Shown piece after piece: positions 32,361 to 42,400 of a stretch of DNA of 64,000 bases; position 1 is the stretch's first letter, and the number at the start of each line of letters is the position of its first letter. The translations under genes and the position numbers were made by a program. Below the pieces are notes generated by a model. That model saw nothing but the letters and a program-made list of their open reading frames with translations, was not told where the DNA came from and searched no databases. This stretch comes from an uncultured bacterium (lineage in GTDB: Bacteria > Verrucomicrobiota > Lentisphaeria > Victivallales > UBA1829): contig CASFTV010000008.1 of the NCBI GenBank assembly GCA_949297765.1, positions 66,137 to 130,136 on the forward strand. The letters are read 5' to 3'.

Positions 32361-35300
32361 TCAGTATTCGAGCCGGAAATCCTTCAGGATGTGAACCCGG
32401 TCGCCGCCGGCATAGCTCAGACTGATGATCTCGGCGATGACCGGAAGATCCTCCGCCTGGAAATTTGCAAGCCGGTCAAGCGGGAGCTCCACCTCGTTCC
32501 AGTCGGCGGGATTCTTGAACCAGGAGACCTGCTGGGAAAAGATCTGTGCGGTCATATTGGACCCCTGCGTTGCCGAAGAGACCTGTTTGCCGTCCCGTTT
32601 CCCGAACATCGTCATCCAGACATATCCGCTCTTCGGATACTGTTTTCCCCATTGATCCTTCCCGTGTTTGAGCTGGAACCGGAGAACGGCGTTTTTCAGA
32701 CGGTCCTCCGGAATGCGGAGGGACCTGCCATCCCGCACCTTCAGGGAGACCGAAGCGGGACCGCAGACCAGGGTTCCGTCCTTCTGCCATCCGCAGCTTT
32801 TCTCCGTGCTGACCGCCTCGAAGAGCTTCTGCATCGGAATGCTTGTACGGAAAGATTTCGTAAATCTCGTCGGTAGGGACGAGATTCCCACCACGATCGG
32901 CACCGATTCCCCGCAGCCGGATTCGATCCGCAGAGATTTCAGCTTTTTCGCCGGCTGCGGATTGTTCCATTCATAGAGGAAGAATCCGTTTCCGAATTTC
33001 TGCCAGGCGGTCTGTTCCTGAACGGCGGGCGGATTGTTCCGGATCCGCCAGTCGCCGATCTCCTTCCCGACGACGATGGGAACGGTCACCGAGGAACCGT
33101 CCTCGTATGTGAAATGATACTTCATGGCCGTCTCTCCCGCTTTTCCGTGCGTGACGGCATGGAGGAAGGCGACACCGCGGAACTGGCCCTCCAGTGGAAT
33201 CTCCGCCGTCTGCACCGGTGCATCGGGAAGATTTTTCGACTTCAGGGCAATACAGGTCCGGTTCTGATTGAAGTCAAAGCGGATCAGTTCAAACTGGATA
33301 TTGCGGAACACCACCCCGTGCCACGGAACGCCGAGAAGATTTTTCCCCTTGGAATCGAACCATGCGGTATCGGTTTTCCACCCCTGCTGATTGTCGTATC
33401 CGTAGTTGACGAACTTGACGATGTCCACCGGTTTTGATGGACGGACATATCCTTTTTTCTGCAGCTCCGCAGAGGCGCTCTTCCACTCCTTTTCGGCCTG
33501 TTCGGGCGTGACGGCGGGAGCTGTTCCGAAGCGGGCGGTGAGCGTCTTCCCGGGACCGGAAACAAGAATCAGGAGATCCTTCGGCGGCAGGAGAAGAACG
33601 GCGGTGTCGCCGCGGACCGGCCAGCTCTTTTTCCCGATCGGATCAACCAGAGCCGCATTCTTGAACTCCGGAGCGGAGGCGCGGGTCAGAACCGGCAGTT
33701 CATTGAAGTTGACGAACGCCCAGCCGGTCAGATTTCCGCTGCGGAATTTGTAAACCGCAACACCGGAGGGCCGCTCCTCGCTGCCGGACCGGCGGAGAAG
33801 CACGTTCGGAGAAATTCCAGCTTCTTTGAGATACGGACGGATCGTCTCCGCGATTCCATAATCAGTATAGCTCCCGGCAACGGCGATGATCTTTCCCTTT
33901 CCGAGATCCAGCGACGCAATCCGCACCTGATCTCCAAACCGGGAAAGAACCTTCCACGGGGCCTTTCCAAACAACAGACTGAAGTCGTTTTTGAACGGAA
34001 TCCCCGTTTTCGGATCGCGTTCCATGTTTCCGGATTCCTTCTTCAGAGTCAGCGGGAGGAGCGGTTTGGAGAGCGGGAAATCATATTCGTCGCAGTTCAT
34101 CATTGCGCCGTTTGCAATCAGGAGACCGCCGTTCCGGACGAACTTCCGCAAAGCGGCGGTCGTTGCCGGATCGACGTTCTTCACATCGAACGCAAGCAGG
34201 ACCTTGTAACGGTCAAGACGGTGTTCCGGGAGCTGTTCCTCCAGCACCGCATCCACCGGGATCTGAAGGAAGCGCATGGCGGAAATTCCCTGCAGATAGC
34301 CGTCCATCCGGTCGTTGTTCGCCCGCAGAGTCGGATAGGAGAACAGGACCGCGACTTCAGCCTTCTCCCGGTTTTTCCGCGGCTGAAAGATGTCGGAAAC
34401 CGACGCGATCTCCCGCCGGACTTCCGGAAGCGCCCGCCAGCTTTCCGGCGAGACGCAGAGCGGGTGACGCAGTCCATAGGTAATGGTCGGCATGACCCAC
34501 GGTGCAAAATAGCAGCCCCACTGCCACATGTTGACCATGCAGCTGCCCTGGATCATCTCATACCAGAAGGCTTTTTTGAACGGGCGGTAACGGTCGCCCA
34601 TGCCGTCGAAATAGGCTTCGGTGGTGACAATCGGCTTCCGGTCGGCCAGCGCGAGCGTGAACGCGCCCCGTCCGAGCAATTTCCGCAGCTCCGCATTCGG
34701 CGAGAAGTGCTCCGCGACCGGCTGCTCCGGATCGATCTGTTCGCCCTGCGAGAAGGTGAAATTTCCGGTTCCTGTGCTGATGAAGTCCATATTCCGGTTG
34801 ATCTTGTACAAATTGAAATTGTTCCAGTTTGCGAGATAGGCGCTTGAATGAACCTGCCCGAACGTGAGCGCACCGGGATCGAGCTTCCGCAGCATCTCTC
34901 CTGCCTCCGCGAAAAAGGCGGCGACCAGATCCTCCTGGTATTTCGCATACTCGATCACCGCGGCTTTTCCCCCTTTGCTCCGATCCAGTTTGTCGAACGA
35001 GGGGAAGTTCGTGTGCCATGCGGCGTTCAGGCGTTCAATCGTGGAATATTTCTTTCTCATTGCCTCCTTGAACTTCCATGCGTTCACCGGGCTGAAATCC
35101 CGGAAGTCCGCCTCGTTGAACAGCTTGTAGGCGAACGGCTGGATTCCCGCGGAGAGGGCGGCTTCCGCCTCATGACGGAACAGTTTCAGCACCGCTTCGC
35201 GTCCCTCTTTCGTTCCGAACTGGAAACGGAACGCAAATCCCGGATGGGTATCTTTGGAAGCGAAAACCTTATACGGATCCAGAAACGCCGAAAACGCCTC

Positions 35301-35816
35301 CCGGTTCTGGGAGATGCGGGCAATGTATCCGCCGTGAAAGTCGAGATAGACCGGAATGTCTTTCGCGCTGGCGATCAGGTTGTGGAAATCGTCATACTCC
35401 CGACGCGTCTTCATCTCGCGGAAGCGCTCCAGCTTGTACTTTTTCGTCATTTCCATATATTCGTCGAAGGGATCCTTCGCCGAATACCCCTTGTACTCCG
35501 GCGCGAGGGCCCGCCACGAGACATTCCCATGCTCCCGGAAATTGAGCGCATTGAAACCGCATTTTTCAAACATGTCCATGCAGATCTGCTGACCGTAGAG
35601 CCACCCGTACTTCTGGATCCATTTTCCCTGGAACTGATGTTTGTGACGGTACCACTCGATCATGCTTCCCCAGTGGGTTGTCGTGCTGATCAGGAAGACC
35701 GGTTTCCCGTCTTTGCCGACCAGATCGCCCTCCGCGTTCGGATGAACATGCCGCTCTGCCAGAACGGTCGCGGCGGAACATGCCAGAATCAGGCACAAAA
35801 AGAGACTCTGCTTCAT
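32361..35816 (-). CDS. Giant secreted GH42-like glycosidase (cassette 2)
   Basis: Secreted protein of 1,151 residues with signal peptide MKQSLFLCLILACSAATVLA. A clan GH-A TIM barrel fills about residues 25-450: LFNEADF carries the presumed acid/base Glu235 and VTTEAYFDG the presumed nucleophile Glu400. About 480-720 looks like the GH42 trimerisation (GATase-like) domain (VAVLFSYPTLRANN, RKFVRNGGLLIANG, LGKGKIIAVAGSY). The remaining 400 residues hold beta-rich domains I cannot assign, ending in a carbohydrate-binding-like segment. It lies 59 bases after pseudopilin 2 on the same strand with no terminator between, so the two are probably co-transcribed. The start follows GGAGAG. Confidence 0.8.
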   Translation of the reverse strand: MKQSLFLCLILACSAATVLAERHVHPNAEGDLVGKDGKPVFLISTTTHWGSMIEWYRHKHQFQGKWIQKYGWLYGQQICMDMFEKCGFNALNFREHGNVSWRALAPEYKGYSAKDPFDEYMEMTKKYKLERFREMKTRREYDDFHNLIASAKDIPVYLDFHGGYIARISQNREAFSAFLDPYKVFASKDTHPGFAFRFQFGTKEGREAVLKLFRHEAEAALSAGIQPFAYKLFNEADFRDFSPVNAWKFKEAMRKKYSTIERLNAAWHTNFPSFDKLDRSKGGKAAVIEYAKYQEDLVAAFFAEAGEMLRKLDPGALTFGQVHSSAYLANWNNFNLYKINRNMDFISTGTGNFTFSQGEQIDPEQPVAEHFSPNAELRKLLGRGAFTLALADRKPIVTTEAYFDGMGDRYRPFKKAFWYEMIQGSCMVNMWQWGCYFAPWVMPTITYGLRHPLCVSPESWRALPEVRREIASVSDIFQPRKNREKAEVAVLFSYPTLRANNDRMDGYLQGISAMRFLQIPVDAVLEEQLPEHRLDRYKVLLAFDVKNVDPATTAALRKFVRNGGLLIANGAMMNCDEYDFPLSKPLLPLTLKKESGNMERDPKTGIPFKNDFSLLFGKAPWKVLSRFGDQVRIASLDLGKGKIIAVAGSYTDYGIAETIRPYLKEAGISPNVLLRRSGSEERPSGVAVYKFRSGNLTGWAFVNFNELPVLTRASAPEFKNAALVDPIGKKSWPVRGDTAVLLLPPKDLLILVSGPGKTLTARFGTAPAVTPEQAEKEWKSASAELQKKGYVRPSKPVDIVKFVNYGYDNQQGWKTDTAWFDSKGKNLLGVPWHGVVFRNIQFELIRFDFNQNRTCIALKSKNLPDAPVQTAEIPLEGQFRGVAFLHAVTHGKAGETAMKYHFTYEDGSSVTVPIVVGKEIGDWRIRNNPPAVQEQTAWQKFGNGFFLYEWNNPQPAKKLKSLRIESGCGESVPIVVGISSLPTRFTKSFRTSIPMQKLFEAVSTEKSCGWQKDGTLVCGPASVSLKVRDGRSLRIPEDRLKNAVLRFQLKHGKDQWGKQYPKSGYVWMTMFGKRDGKQVSSATQGSNMTAQIFSQQVSWFKNPADWNEVELPLDRLANFQAEDLPVIAEIISLSYAGGDRVHILKDFRLEY

Positions 35817-35875
35817 TGGTTGAACTCTCCGTATGTTTCAGATGATGTTAATTTCTGTCTGGCCGACGGATGGGG

Positions 35876-36652
35876 TCACAGAGTAATGGGCAGAACGTTC
35901 TCATCCCAGATTTTCTGTCCCGCCACGACAACCGCTCTTCTCAATCCGTCGATTTTATTGGAGCGCGCGCTGCCGTCGACCATGAGGGAATTTGCCGTTC
36001 CGGAATGACGCAGGATCACACGGCATTCCGTAAAGGAAAAGAAGAAATACTGCGGACTTGCGCCGGTTGTCACCGGTGCGGTGCTGTGCACATCCGCCAG
36101 AAGAATCGTCTGCGAAGGAGCCTTCTGGGGAACCCACCCCAGACGCTCCTTTGTCCCGAACTGGGTCATTTTAATCCAGTATGTTCCCAGATACCCGCCG
36201 TTCCGCCAGTCCTGCCAGACGCCGGAAAGAGAACCGTTCATGCCGTAAACTTCCAGATGCGGAGAAGACGGATCGGAAGATTTTCCCTCCTCCACAGCGG
36301 GACAGCGGTAGGTCTTATAGCTTTTGTATCCCTTCTGCGCATCAGGAGCCCAGTTTCCGGACCACTGATAGCCGGTATAGGTTTCCGGCTCGTTGTAAAG
36401 CTTCAGCAGTCTTGCCCAGGAGTTTCCATGCCATTTCGGCGGCGGAACATACTCATCGCATCCGCCGGCGTAGGTTGCGAAGAAAACCCCCAGCTGCTTC
36501 TGCTGCGACAGACAGCTCACGCCAAGCGCTCTTTTCCGGGCCAGCCCAAGCGCCGGAAGCAGCATTGCCGCAAGAATCGCGATGATCGCAATCACGATCA
36601 GGAGTTCTATAAGAGTAAACCCTCTTTTTTTCGAAAAATCAATCGCATCCAT
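35876..36652 (-). CDS. Prepilin-type pseudopilin with H-X9-DG motif (cassette 2)
   Basis: Pseudopilin-like protein of 258 residues. Leader [11 protein letters not shown] precedes [20 protein letters not shown], with canonical Gly11 before the cleavage site and Glu16 at +5. The H-X9-DG motif is His216 to Asp226-Gly227. The internal ATG is chosen because AAGG lies 8 bases upstream; an ATG eleven codons earlier (36685) would add [11 protein letters not shown] and has only an A-rich leader, so it remains possible. Upstream of the 1,151-residue secreted glycosidase and divergent from an AraC gene. Its promoter overlaps the AraC promoter on the other strand. Confidence 0.9.
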   Translation of the reverse strand: MDAIDFSKKRGFTLIELLIVIAIIAILAAMLLPALGLARKRALGVSCLSQQKQLGVFFATYAGGCDEYVPPPKWHGNSWARLLKLYNEPETYTGYQWSGNWAPDAQKGYKSYKTYRCPAVEEGKSSDPSSPHLEVYGMNGSLSGVWQDWRNGGYLGTYWIKMTQFGTKERLGWVPQKAPSQTILLADVHSTAPVTTGASPQYFFFSFTECRVILRHSGTANSLMVDGSARSNKIDGLRRAVVVAGQKIWDENVLPITL

Positions 36653-36693
36653 CTTCACCGCCTTCGTTTCATTTTTTTCTTTCAAAAAGCCGT

Positions 36694-36721
36694 TTGACCT
36701 TTCGCTATATTATAGTATATT
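36694..36721 (+). promoter_or_regulatory. Promoter of the AraC gene at 36785, overlapping the pseudopilin promoter
   Basis: TTGACC, a 16-base spacer and TATATT. Its -10 box is one base away from the -10 box of the opposite-strand pseudopilin promoter, so both cannot be occupied together. Confidence 0.55.
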
Positions 36722-36737
36722 TCAGGAAAGAAATCAA
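36709..36737 (-). promoter_or_regulatory. Promoter of pseudopilin gene 2
   Basis: On the minus strand CCCC, TTGATT, a 17-base spacer ending AATATAC, a perfect TATAAT, then ATAG. Nearly the same arrangement as the promoter of pseudopilin gene 1. Confidence 0.7.
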
Positions 36738-36784
36738 GGGGTTTTTTCAATCACAAATTAGAATCATCAATCCAGTGGCGAAAT

Positions 36785-37645
36785 ATGAAAAACAATACAT
36801 GGCTTGCGGGAGAACACCCTAGAAATGAGTCAGATTACACCGCACCCCTGTTTATAGAATCCACGGGGATCTCCACGGGAATAAAGGGAAAAAACAATTA
36901 CATAAGTGGACATATCGCTCAAGGAGGATTCACCTGGATCCTCTCCGGAACCATTGAGCGGACCGTGGGAACCCGGCAGATTCTCGCCGGACCGGGGCAC
37001 TTCTTCTTCAATGTTTCCGGAGAGGAGGTTTTTTTCCGGGTCGTTTCGGAAAGGTGTGTCTGGCGCTGGGTGGCGCTTTCCGGTCCGCTTTCGGATGCGA
37101 TCCTCCTCTCCTACCGCTATGCGCGCCATCAGATCCCCGACCATCCGTATCCGACGGAGCTGTTTGCAAAACTGGACGAACTGATGAGCAGATCCTCTCC
37201 GTTTCACACCCGGCTCAAAGCGGCGCTGATCCTGGAAATTCTCGCCTACGCGACAGGAGCGGGATCCGAACTGGGGGAAAGTCCGAAAATCATCGACCGC
37301 GGCCTTTCCCTTATCAAACGGGAACTTTCCAATCCGGATCTCTGCGTGGACTATCTCTGTCAGCATCTCGGCATCTCCCCCGCAACGCTGACGCGGATTT
37401 TCCGGCAGGAAATCCGTCTTTCTCCCGGCCGCTACATTCTCAATCTCCGTTTGAAGGAGGCGATGTCCCTGCTCTCCGGAACCGATCTTCCCGTTTTGGA
37501 AATCACCGCCCAATGCGGTTTTCGCGATCCGAAGACCTTCTCCCGCTTTATCAAACGGGCAACGGGAACCGGTCCGCTCGCCTATCGGAAGGCGACCCGG
37601 AAACAGAACATCGCAGAAAGCGAGGATTCCGGGAAATCCCTCTGA
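36785..37645 (+). CDS. AraC family transcriptional regulator (cassette 2)
   Basis: Regulator of 286 residues. N-terminal sensor part includes FTWILSGTIERTVGTRQILAG; C-terminal DNA-binding part has LCVDYLCQHLGISPATLTRIFRQE and LPVLEITAQCGFRDPKTFSRFIKRATG, ending GPLAYRKA. No clear Shine-Dalgarno is visible before the ATG (GTGGCGAAAT), so translation may be weak. It is divergent from pseudopilin 2 and the 1,151-residue glycosidase, its likely targets, and ends 8 bases from another convergent AraC gene. Confidence 0.92.
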   Translation: MKNNTWLAGEHPRNESDYTAPLFIESTGISTGIKGKNNYISGHIAQGGFTWILSGTIERTVGTRQILAGPGHFFFNVSGEEVFFRVVSERCVWRWVALSGPLSDAILLSYRYARHQIPDHPYPTELFAKLDELMSRSSPFHTRLKAALILEILAYATGAGSELGESPKIIDRGLSLIKRELSNPDLCVDYLCQHLGISPATLTRIFRQEIRLSPGRYILNLRLKEAMSLLSGTDLPVLEITAQCGFRDPKTFSRFIKRATGTGPLAYRKATRKQNIAESEDSGKSL

Positions 37646-37653
37646 TCCGGCCT

Positions 37654-38538
37654 TCACCCCTGCAGCCGCCCCGAACAGACCCGCCGGTATTCGCGGGGCG
37701 AGCAGCCGAAATAACGGGAAAACCGCACCGAAAAATAGTTGCTGTCCGAGAATCCGTGGGCAAAGGCGATGGAGGAGATCGAGTCCGTTTTCTCCCTAAG
37801 ATCCTTTGCGGCCCGCTCCAGCCGGAGAGTGTTCAGATACTCTCCCGGACTCCTCCCCAGCGCACTCCGGAACAGACGGCACAGGGAGGAGACGGAACAG
37901 TGACCGCGACGAGCCAGCTCCGTCAGGGACAGTTCCTCCATGTAGTGCTGCTTCATAAACTCCAGAAGACGGCTGAGATTGCTGATTTCCGAAAGCGATT
38001 TCCTTTCCGCCCCGGAAAATGCCCGACAGATCAGAATACACAATTCCAGAAACAACGCCTCGTTCATCGCACGGCATCCGGAGGAACGCATCGTCTGTTC
38101 CCGCAGCATCCGGGAAAAAATGGATTCGCATTGTTCCAGCTCTTCGGAATTGAGGGTCAGACGGTTGCGGAAACGATATTTTTCCTGAAACGTCACATTG
38201 TTTTCAAAGAAGATGTTGTATCCGATGGAATCGGTCAGATCCCCCCATTTCCTTCTCCACTCATGGAGATGGAAAATCAGATTGGCAATGGAGAAGTTCT
38301 TCAGCTGTTCGTATCCGTGCGACGCGCCGTACGGGATCAGAAACACATCTCCCCTGCGCACCGGATATGTCCCGTTTTCCGTCACATGCCTTCCTTCTCC
38401 GGAACAGACAACGACCAGCTCGTCAAAGTCATGATAGTGCCAGCAGTCCGACAACTGATCTTTGTAGTTCTGCGGAGAACAGCAGACCGTGAAGGTCCCA
38501 AGATATTTCTCCGGAATCAGGAAAAGAGATTTCTGCAT
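37654..38538 (-). CDS. AraC family transcriptional regulator (cassette 3)
   Basis: Regulator of 294 residues. A clear cupin sensor precedes the DNA-binding half: WHYHDFDELVVVCSGEGRHV (metal- or sugar-binding cupin box), then PVRRGDVFLIPYGASHGYE. The C-terminal helix-turn-helix pair is LSLTELARRGHCSVSSLCRLFRSALG and DSISSIAFAHGFSDSNYFSVRFSRYFG, ending SPREYRR. This form resembles RhaR/MelR-type sugar regulators. It is divergent from pseudopilin 3, the 1,777-residue GH2-like gene and the GH106-like gene. AGGAAG lies just before the ATG. Confidence 0.93.
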   Translation of the reverse strand: MQKSLFLIPEKYLGTFTVCCSPQNYKDQLSDCWHYHDFDELVVVCSGEGRHVTENGTYPVRRGDVFLIPYGASHGYEQLKNFSIANLIFHLHEWRRKWGDLTDSIGYNIFFENNVTFQEKYRFRNRLTLNSEELEQCESIFSRMLREQTMRSSGCRAMNEALFLELCILICRAFSGAERKSLSEISNLSRLLEFMKQHYMEELSLTELARRGHCSVSSLCRLFRSALGRSPGEYLNTLRLERAAKDLREKTDSISSIAFAHGFSDSNYFSVRFSRYFGCSPREYRRVCSGRLQG

Positions 38539-38560
38539 GTCGCTTCCTGTTTTTTTGGAT

Positions 38561-38588
38561 AAAATACCATTTTTGACCGGATATTCAA
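38561..38588 (-). promoter_or_regulatory. Promoter of the AraC gene at 38538
   Basis: On the minus strand TTGAAT, a 16-base spacer and TATTTT, about 22 bases before the start codon. Confidence 0.5.
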
Positions 38589-38631
38589 GATTTTTGCATG
38601 AATTTTTAAGGTTTTAAAGGTTATTTTGTTG

Positions 38632-38643
38632 TATAATTATAGC
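38632..38643 (+). promoter_or_regulatory. -10 element of pseudopilin gene 3
   Basis: TATAATTATAGC, identical over TATAATTATAG to the sequence at pseudopilin gene 1. The -35 position (AGGTTT at 17 bases) is poor, so an activator, possibly the divergent AraC protein, may be needed. Confidence 0.55.
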
Positions 38644-38683
38644 CATTCGCACAAAACAACCCCGAAAAAAGGAGACAGGGATT

Positions 38684-39358
38684 ATGCGGCGCAGGCGTTT
38701 TTTCTCTCTTGTGGAACTTCTCGTGGTAATCGCGATCATTGCGATTCTTGCGGGAATGCTTCTGCCCGCCCTGAACAAAGCAAGAAGAAAAGCTCATCAG
38801 ACACAATGTCTCGGAAATGAGAAACAGATCGCCAACGCGGTTCAAATGTATGTGGCGGATCACAACGACTATCTGCCGGTCCTGAGCACCGATCCCCCGA
38901 CCAACCGCGTCACCTGCTGGCGATGGGAAATTTCCCCGTATCTGAATCTGAACATCACCGATTCCGATCCATTTGGAAGCGCTCTGCTGTACACCGGAAT
39001 CTTCCGCTGTCCGCTGGTCTACGAAGACGGATACCTCTCCGGATACGCATGGAACATCCGGATGGGCACCAGCGACTCCAACGCGCTGGGTAGAAAAAGA
39101 CTCGGAACCATCAAGCAGGCCGCCGAAAGCATTCTCTTCGGCGACACCACCGACTGGTATAAAAGCAACATCGCCGAACAGGGACAGCTCTGGTTCCCCG
39201 GATGCACCTGGGGCGGACCGAATCCCGCGGTCGGGAACCGCCATGAAAACGGGATCAATGTCGGCATGGCCGACGGGCACGTCGCCTGGATGCGCCAGAG
39301 CGTCCTGATGGCCGGAAAAAACGGCAAACAGAACTATTACTATCTGGAAACCCGCTGA
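38684..39358 (+). CDS. Prepilin-type pseudopilin with H-X9-DG motif (cassette 3)
   Basis: Pseudopilin-like protein of 224 residues. Very short leader MRRRRF, then [20 protein letters not shown]; Glu11 is the +5 residue, and Phe6 replaces the normal Gly before the cleavage point. The C-terminal H-X9-DG motif spans His187 to Asp197-Gly198 ([17 protein letters not shown]). AGGAG lies 9 bases before the ATG. It is 43 bases upstream of the 1,777-residue GH2-like gene with no terminator, so they form one transcript. Confidence 0.92.
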   Translation: MRRRRFFSLVELLVVIAIIAILAGMLLPALNKARRKAHQTQCLGNEKQIANAVQMYVADHNDYLPVLSTDPPTNRVTCWRWEISPYLNLNITDSDPFGSALLYTGIFRCPLVYEDGYLSGYAWNIRMGTSDSNALGRKRLGTIKQAAESILFGDTTDWYKSNIAEQGQLWFPGCTWGGPNPAVGNRHENGINVGMADGHVAWMRQSVLMAGKNGKQNYYYLETR

Positions 39359-39401
39359 ATTCCGGGTCCATCCTTTCAGCAAACACAACAGGGAGTCTTT
39401 C

Positions 39402-42400
39402 ATGCAAATCCATTGTCGCCGTATCGGGCGCGGAATGATTCTGTCCGCCCTGATTCTCGCCCACCTTTCCCTTTCCGCCGGAGAAGGCGCCGCCGTTCCG
39501 CCGCCGGAAGGGACTCTTCTTCTGCAGGATTTCCGAACCCTCTCTCCGGACGCGCCTCTGCCGGACGGATGGAAAACAAGCGGGAAGGTCCGAATCCGGA
39601 AAACCGGTTCCGCCGCCGCTCTCGCGCTCCCCGGAGGAGCCCGGGCCGACCGGGATCTGAAACTGCCGGAGGGAATGAAAAAACTGCAGTTTTCCTGTCG
39701 TTACAAAGCGGAAAATATCGTCACGGGAAAAGAGGGATGGCAGGATGGACGCATCGCCCTCGCCTTCCTCGACGACAGCGGCAAACTGTGCGGCAAATGG
39801 CCCGAAGTTCCTCATGCAAAAGGAAATACGCAGTGGGTTTTCTTCTCCCGCGTCTACGATATTCCGGACGGGGCAACCCGTTTCCGTGTCACCCCCGTCA
39901 ATTTTGGAACGGCGGGGGAATTTCTCTGTTCGGAACTTCAAGTCACACCGCTGGAAGGCAGAGATCTTCTCTGTTTTGAAAACTTTCTGGGCTACGACAA
40001 CGGACAGGCGCCCGGCGACCGGAAAAGCGGAACCGTCCGGCGGGAGGGAATTCGTGCATCGCTTCTTCTTTCCGGACCCGGCTACTTTCCCCGGGACATC
40101 CCGATTCCCCGGGGGACAACTCATCTGGAGTTCTCCTGCGACTACCGGACAAACGGACTGGTCCCCGGCAAAGAAGGATGGCAGGACGGACGCGTCGCAC
40201 TGGATTTCCTCACAGCGGAAAAGAAGCACTGCGGTCCGTGGCCGGAAATTCCCCATGGGAAAGGGACAAGCGCCTGGAAGCATTTTTCAAGGATCTACCG
40301 GGTTCCGGAAGGAGCGGTTTTCTTCCGGATCATGCCGGCGCATTTCGGTGTCTCCGGAAGTTTCGAATGCACGAATCTGCGTCTGGTCCGGGCCGGAAAG
40401 ACCGATGTTCCGAAACCGGCGGCGTTTGTCCCCGATCCGGAGCTGAAACGGGCGTGGAGGGAATCGAGTCTCACACAGGAACGAATCTGCCTGAACTCGC
40501 TCTGGCAGTTCTATCCGGTGCATGAGAAACAAGAAGAGGAACGCATTCCCGATCCCGGAACCGGATGGGGATGGTTCAAGATCCCCGGAATCTGGCCGAG
40601 GGAAGACACCTGGGATTTCCTCAGTCCGGAACAGGAGATCCTCGTCAGCAAACTCCAGGAACAGGACCTGATCAAGCTGACAGCCGCATGGTATAAACGG
40701 ACAATCCGGATCCCGGCGGCATGGAAAGGACGGAAAATCCGCCTCGATTTCCGCCTGCTCCAGAGCTATGCAAAGGTTTTCGTGGACGGAAAGGAGGCGG
40801 GAGACCTTCTCTTTCCCGGCGGACGCCTTGACCTGACGGATCATCTCATTCCCGGGAAACTGCAGGAACTCACGATTCTGGTCAAGGCTCGTCCGCTGAA
40901 AAAACGCGTGGTCTTCTCCGCCGCCGACCGGGCGATGGAGGAGAGCGGAACCATTCAGAGAAAAGGAATCACGGGAGATCTCTTTCTGGAAGCCGTCCCG
41001 GCGGACGGACCGAAACTCCGCGACATCCGGGTCTATTCCCATGTCGGGAAGGGAGAAATCACCTTTGACTTCGCCGCGGAAGCTCTTCCGCCCGACACGA
41101 TTCTGCAGGCGACTCTCCAGGAAGCCGGACTCTCGACCGGTCCGTTTCCGGATACGCCCGCCATTTCTCTTCCGCCGGTTCCGTTCTCCTCTGCCGTCCG
41201 GACAGACGGACGGTTCCGGATCCGGCAGTCCTGCTCCCTGAAAACCTGGGATCTCGACACTCCCCAGAATCAATACACGGTGAAACTCCTTCTGAAAGAC
41301 CGCTCCGGCCGCGTTCTGGAAGAAACCCTTCCGGTCCGTTTCGGCTACCGGGAATTCACCGTTTCCGGCCGCGACTTTCTGCTGAACGGGAAAAAAATCC
41401 ATCTGCGGGGAAACTCGCTTCATCATCCCAGCGGATTTGCCGCGCAGTCCCGCTACTCGACCTGCCGCAAAACCCTGGAACGCCTCAAAAAATTCGGCTA
41501 CAACTTTTTCCAGACCACAAATTACGGCTTTGCTCCCGGATATGTCGGATATCTGGAAGCACTCTACCGCGCGGCCGACGATGTCGGCATGGTCTGCTCC
41601 TTTCCGCTTCCGCACCTTTCCACCATCGACTGGCAGATCGGCGACTCCCGTCTCTTCGGACAATATCTCGCCCTCACGACCCGCCTGATGGAGCTGGTCG
41701 GCAACAATCCCTCCATCGTTCTCTACGCGATGAATCACAACGCAACCGGATACGAAGGCGATCAGAATCCGCTGGAAATCGACGGGAAGACCATGCCGGA
41801 TGTCTGGAACAGTGCAACGCGGCAGAAAGCTCTCACGGTCGCGAACCGGATCAAGCAGCTGGATCCCTCGCGCGTGGTCTACAATCACTCCTCCGGCAAT
41901 CTGGGCGAATGCTACACCCTGAACATCTACCTGAACTGGTCGCCGCTTCAGGAACGCAGCGACTGGCTCGAACACTGGAGAAAAGAAGGTGAAAAACCCG
42001 TGATTTTCGTTGAATGGGGCATGCCGCACGTCTCCAGTTTTTCCAACTACCGCGGTCCGAAGTTCATCTGGACCACCCGCGACCTCTTCCAGATCTGGGA
42101 CGCGGAATACGCCGCCGCATATTTCGGAGAGAGCGCCTACACAATGGAAAAAGAGAACCGCGCCTCCCTGCTGGATCAGCAGAAACGCCACCGGATCGGG
42201 AAGGCGCATCAGTGGTCGGCGCTTGTCCGCTCCTCGGGACTGGAATTCCTGAAGCGCGGCTATCTGGACATCCTCTCCGAATTCGTGTACGACAACTGGC
42301 GGAGCCACCGCGCCAACGGCTGTTCCGCCATGATTCTCTGGGATCACGACAGCCAGTGGTTCCTCCATCCGATGCGTGCGAAGGAGGCCCCGGACCGCTA

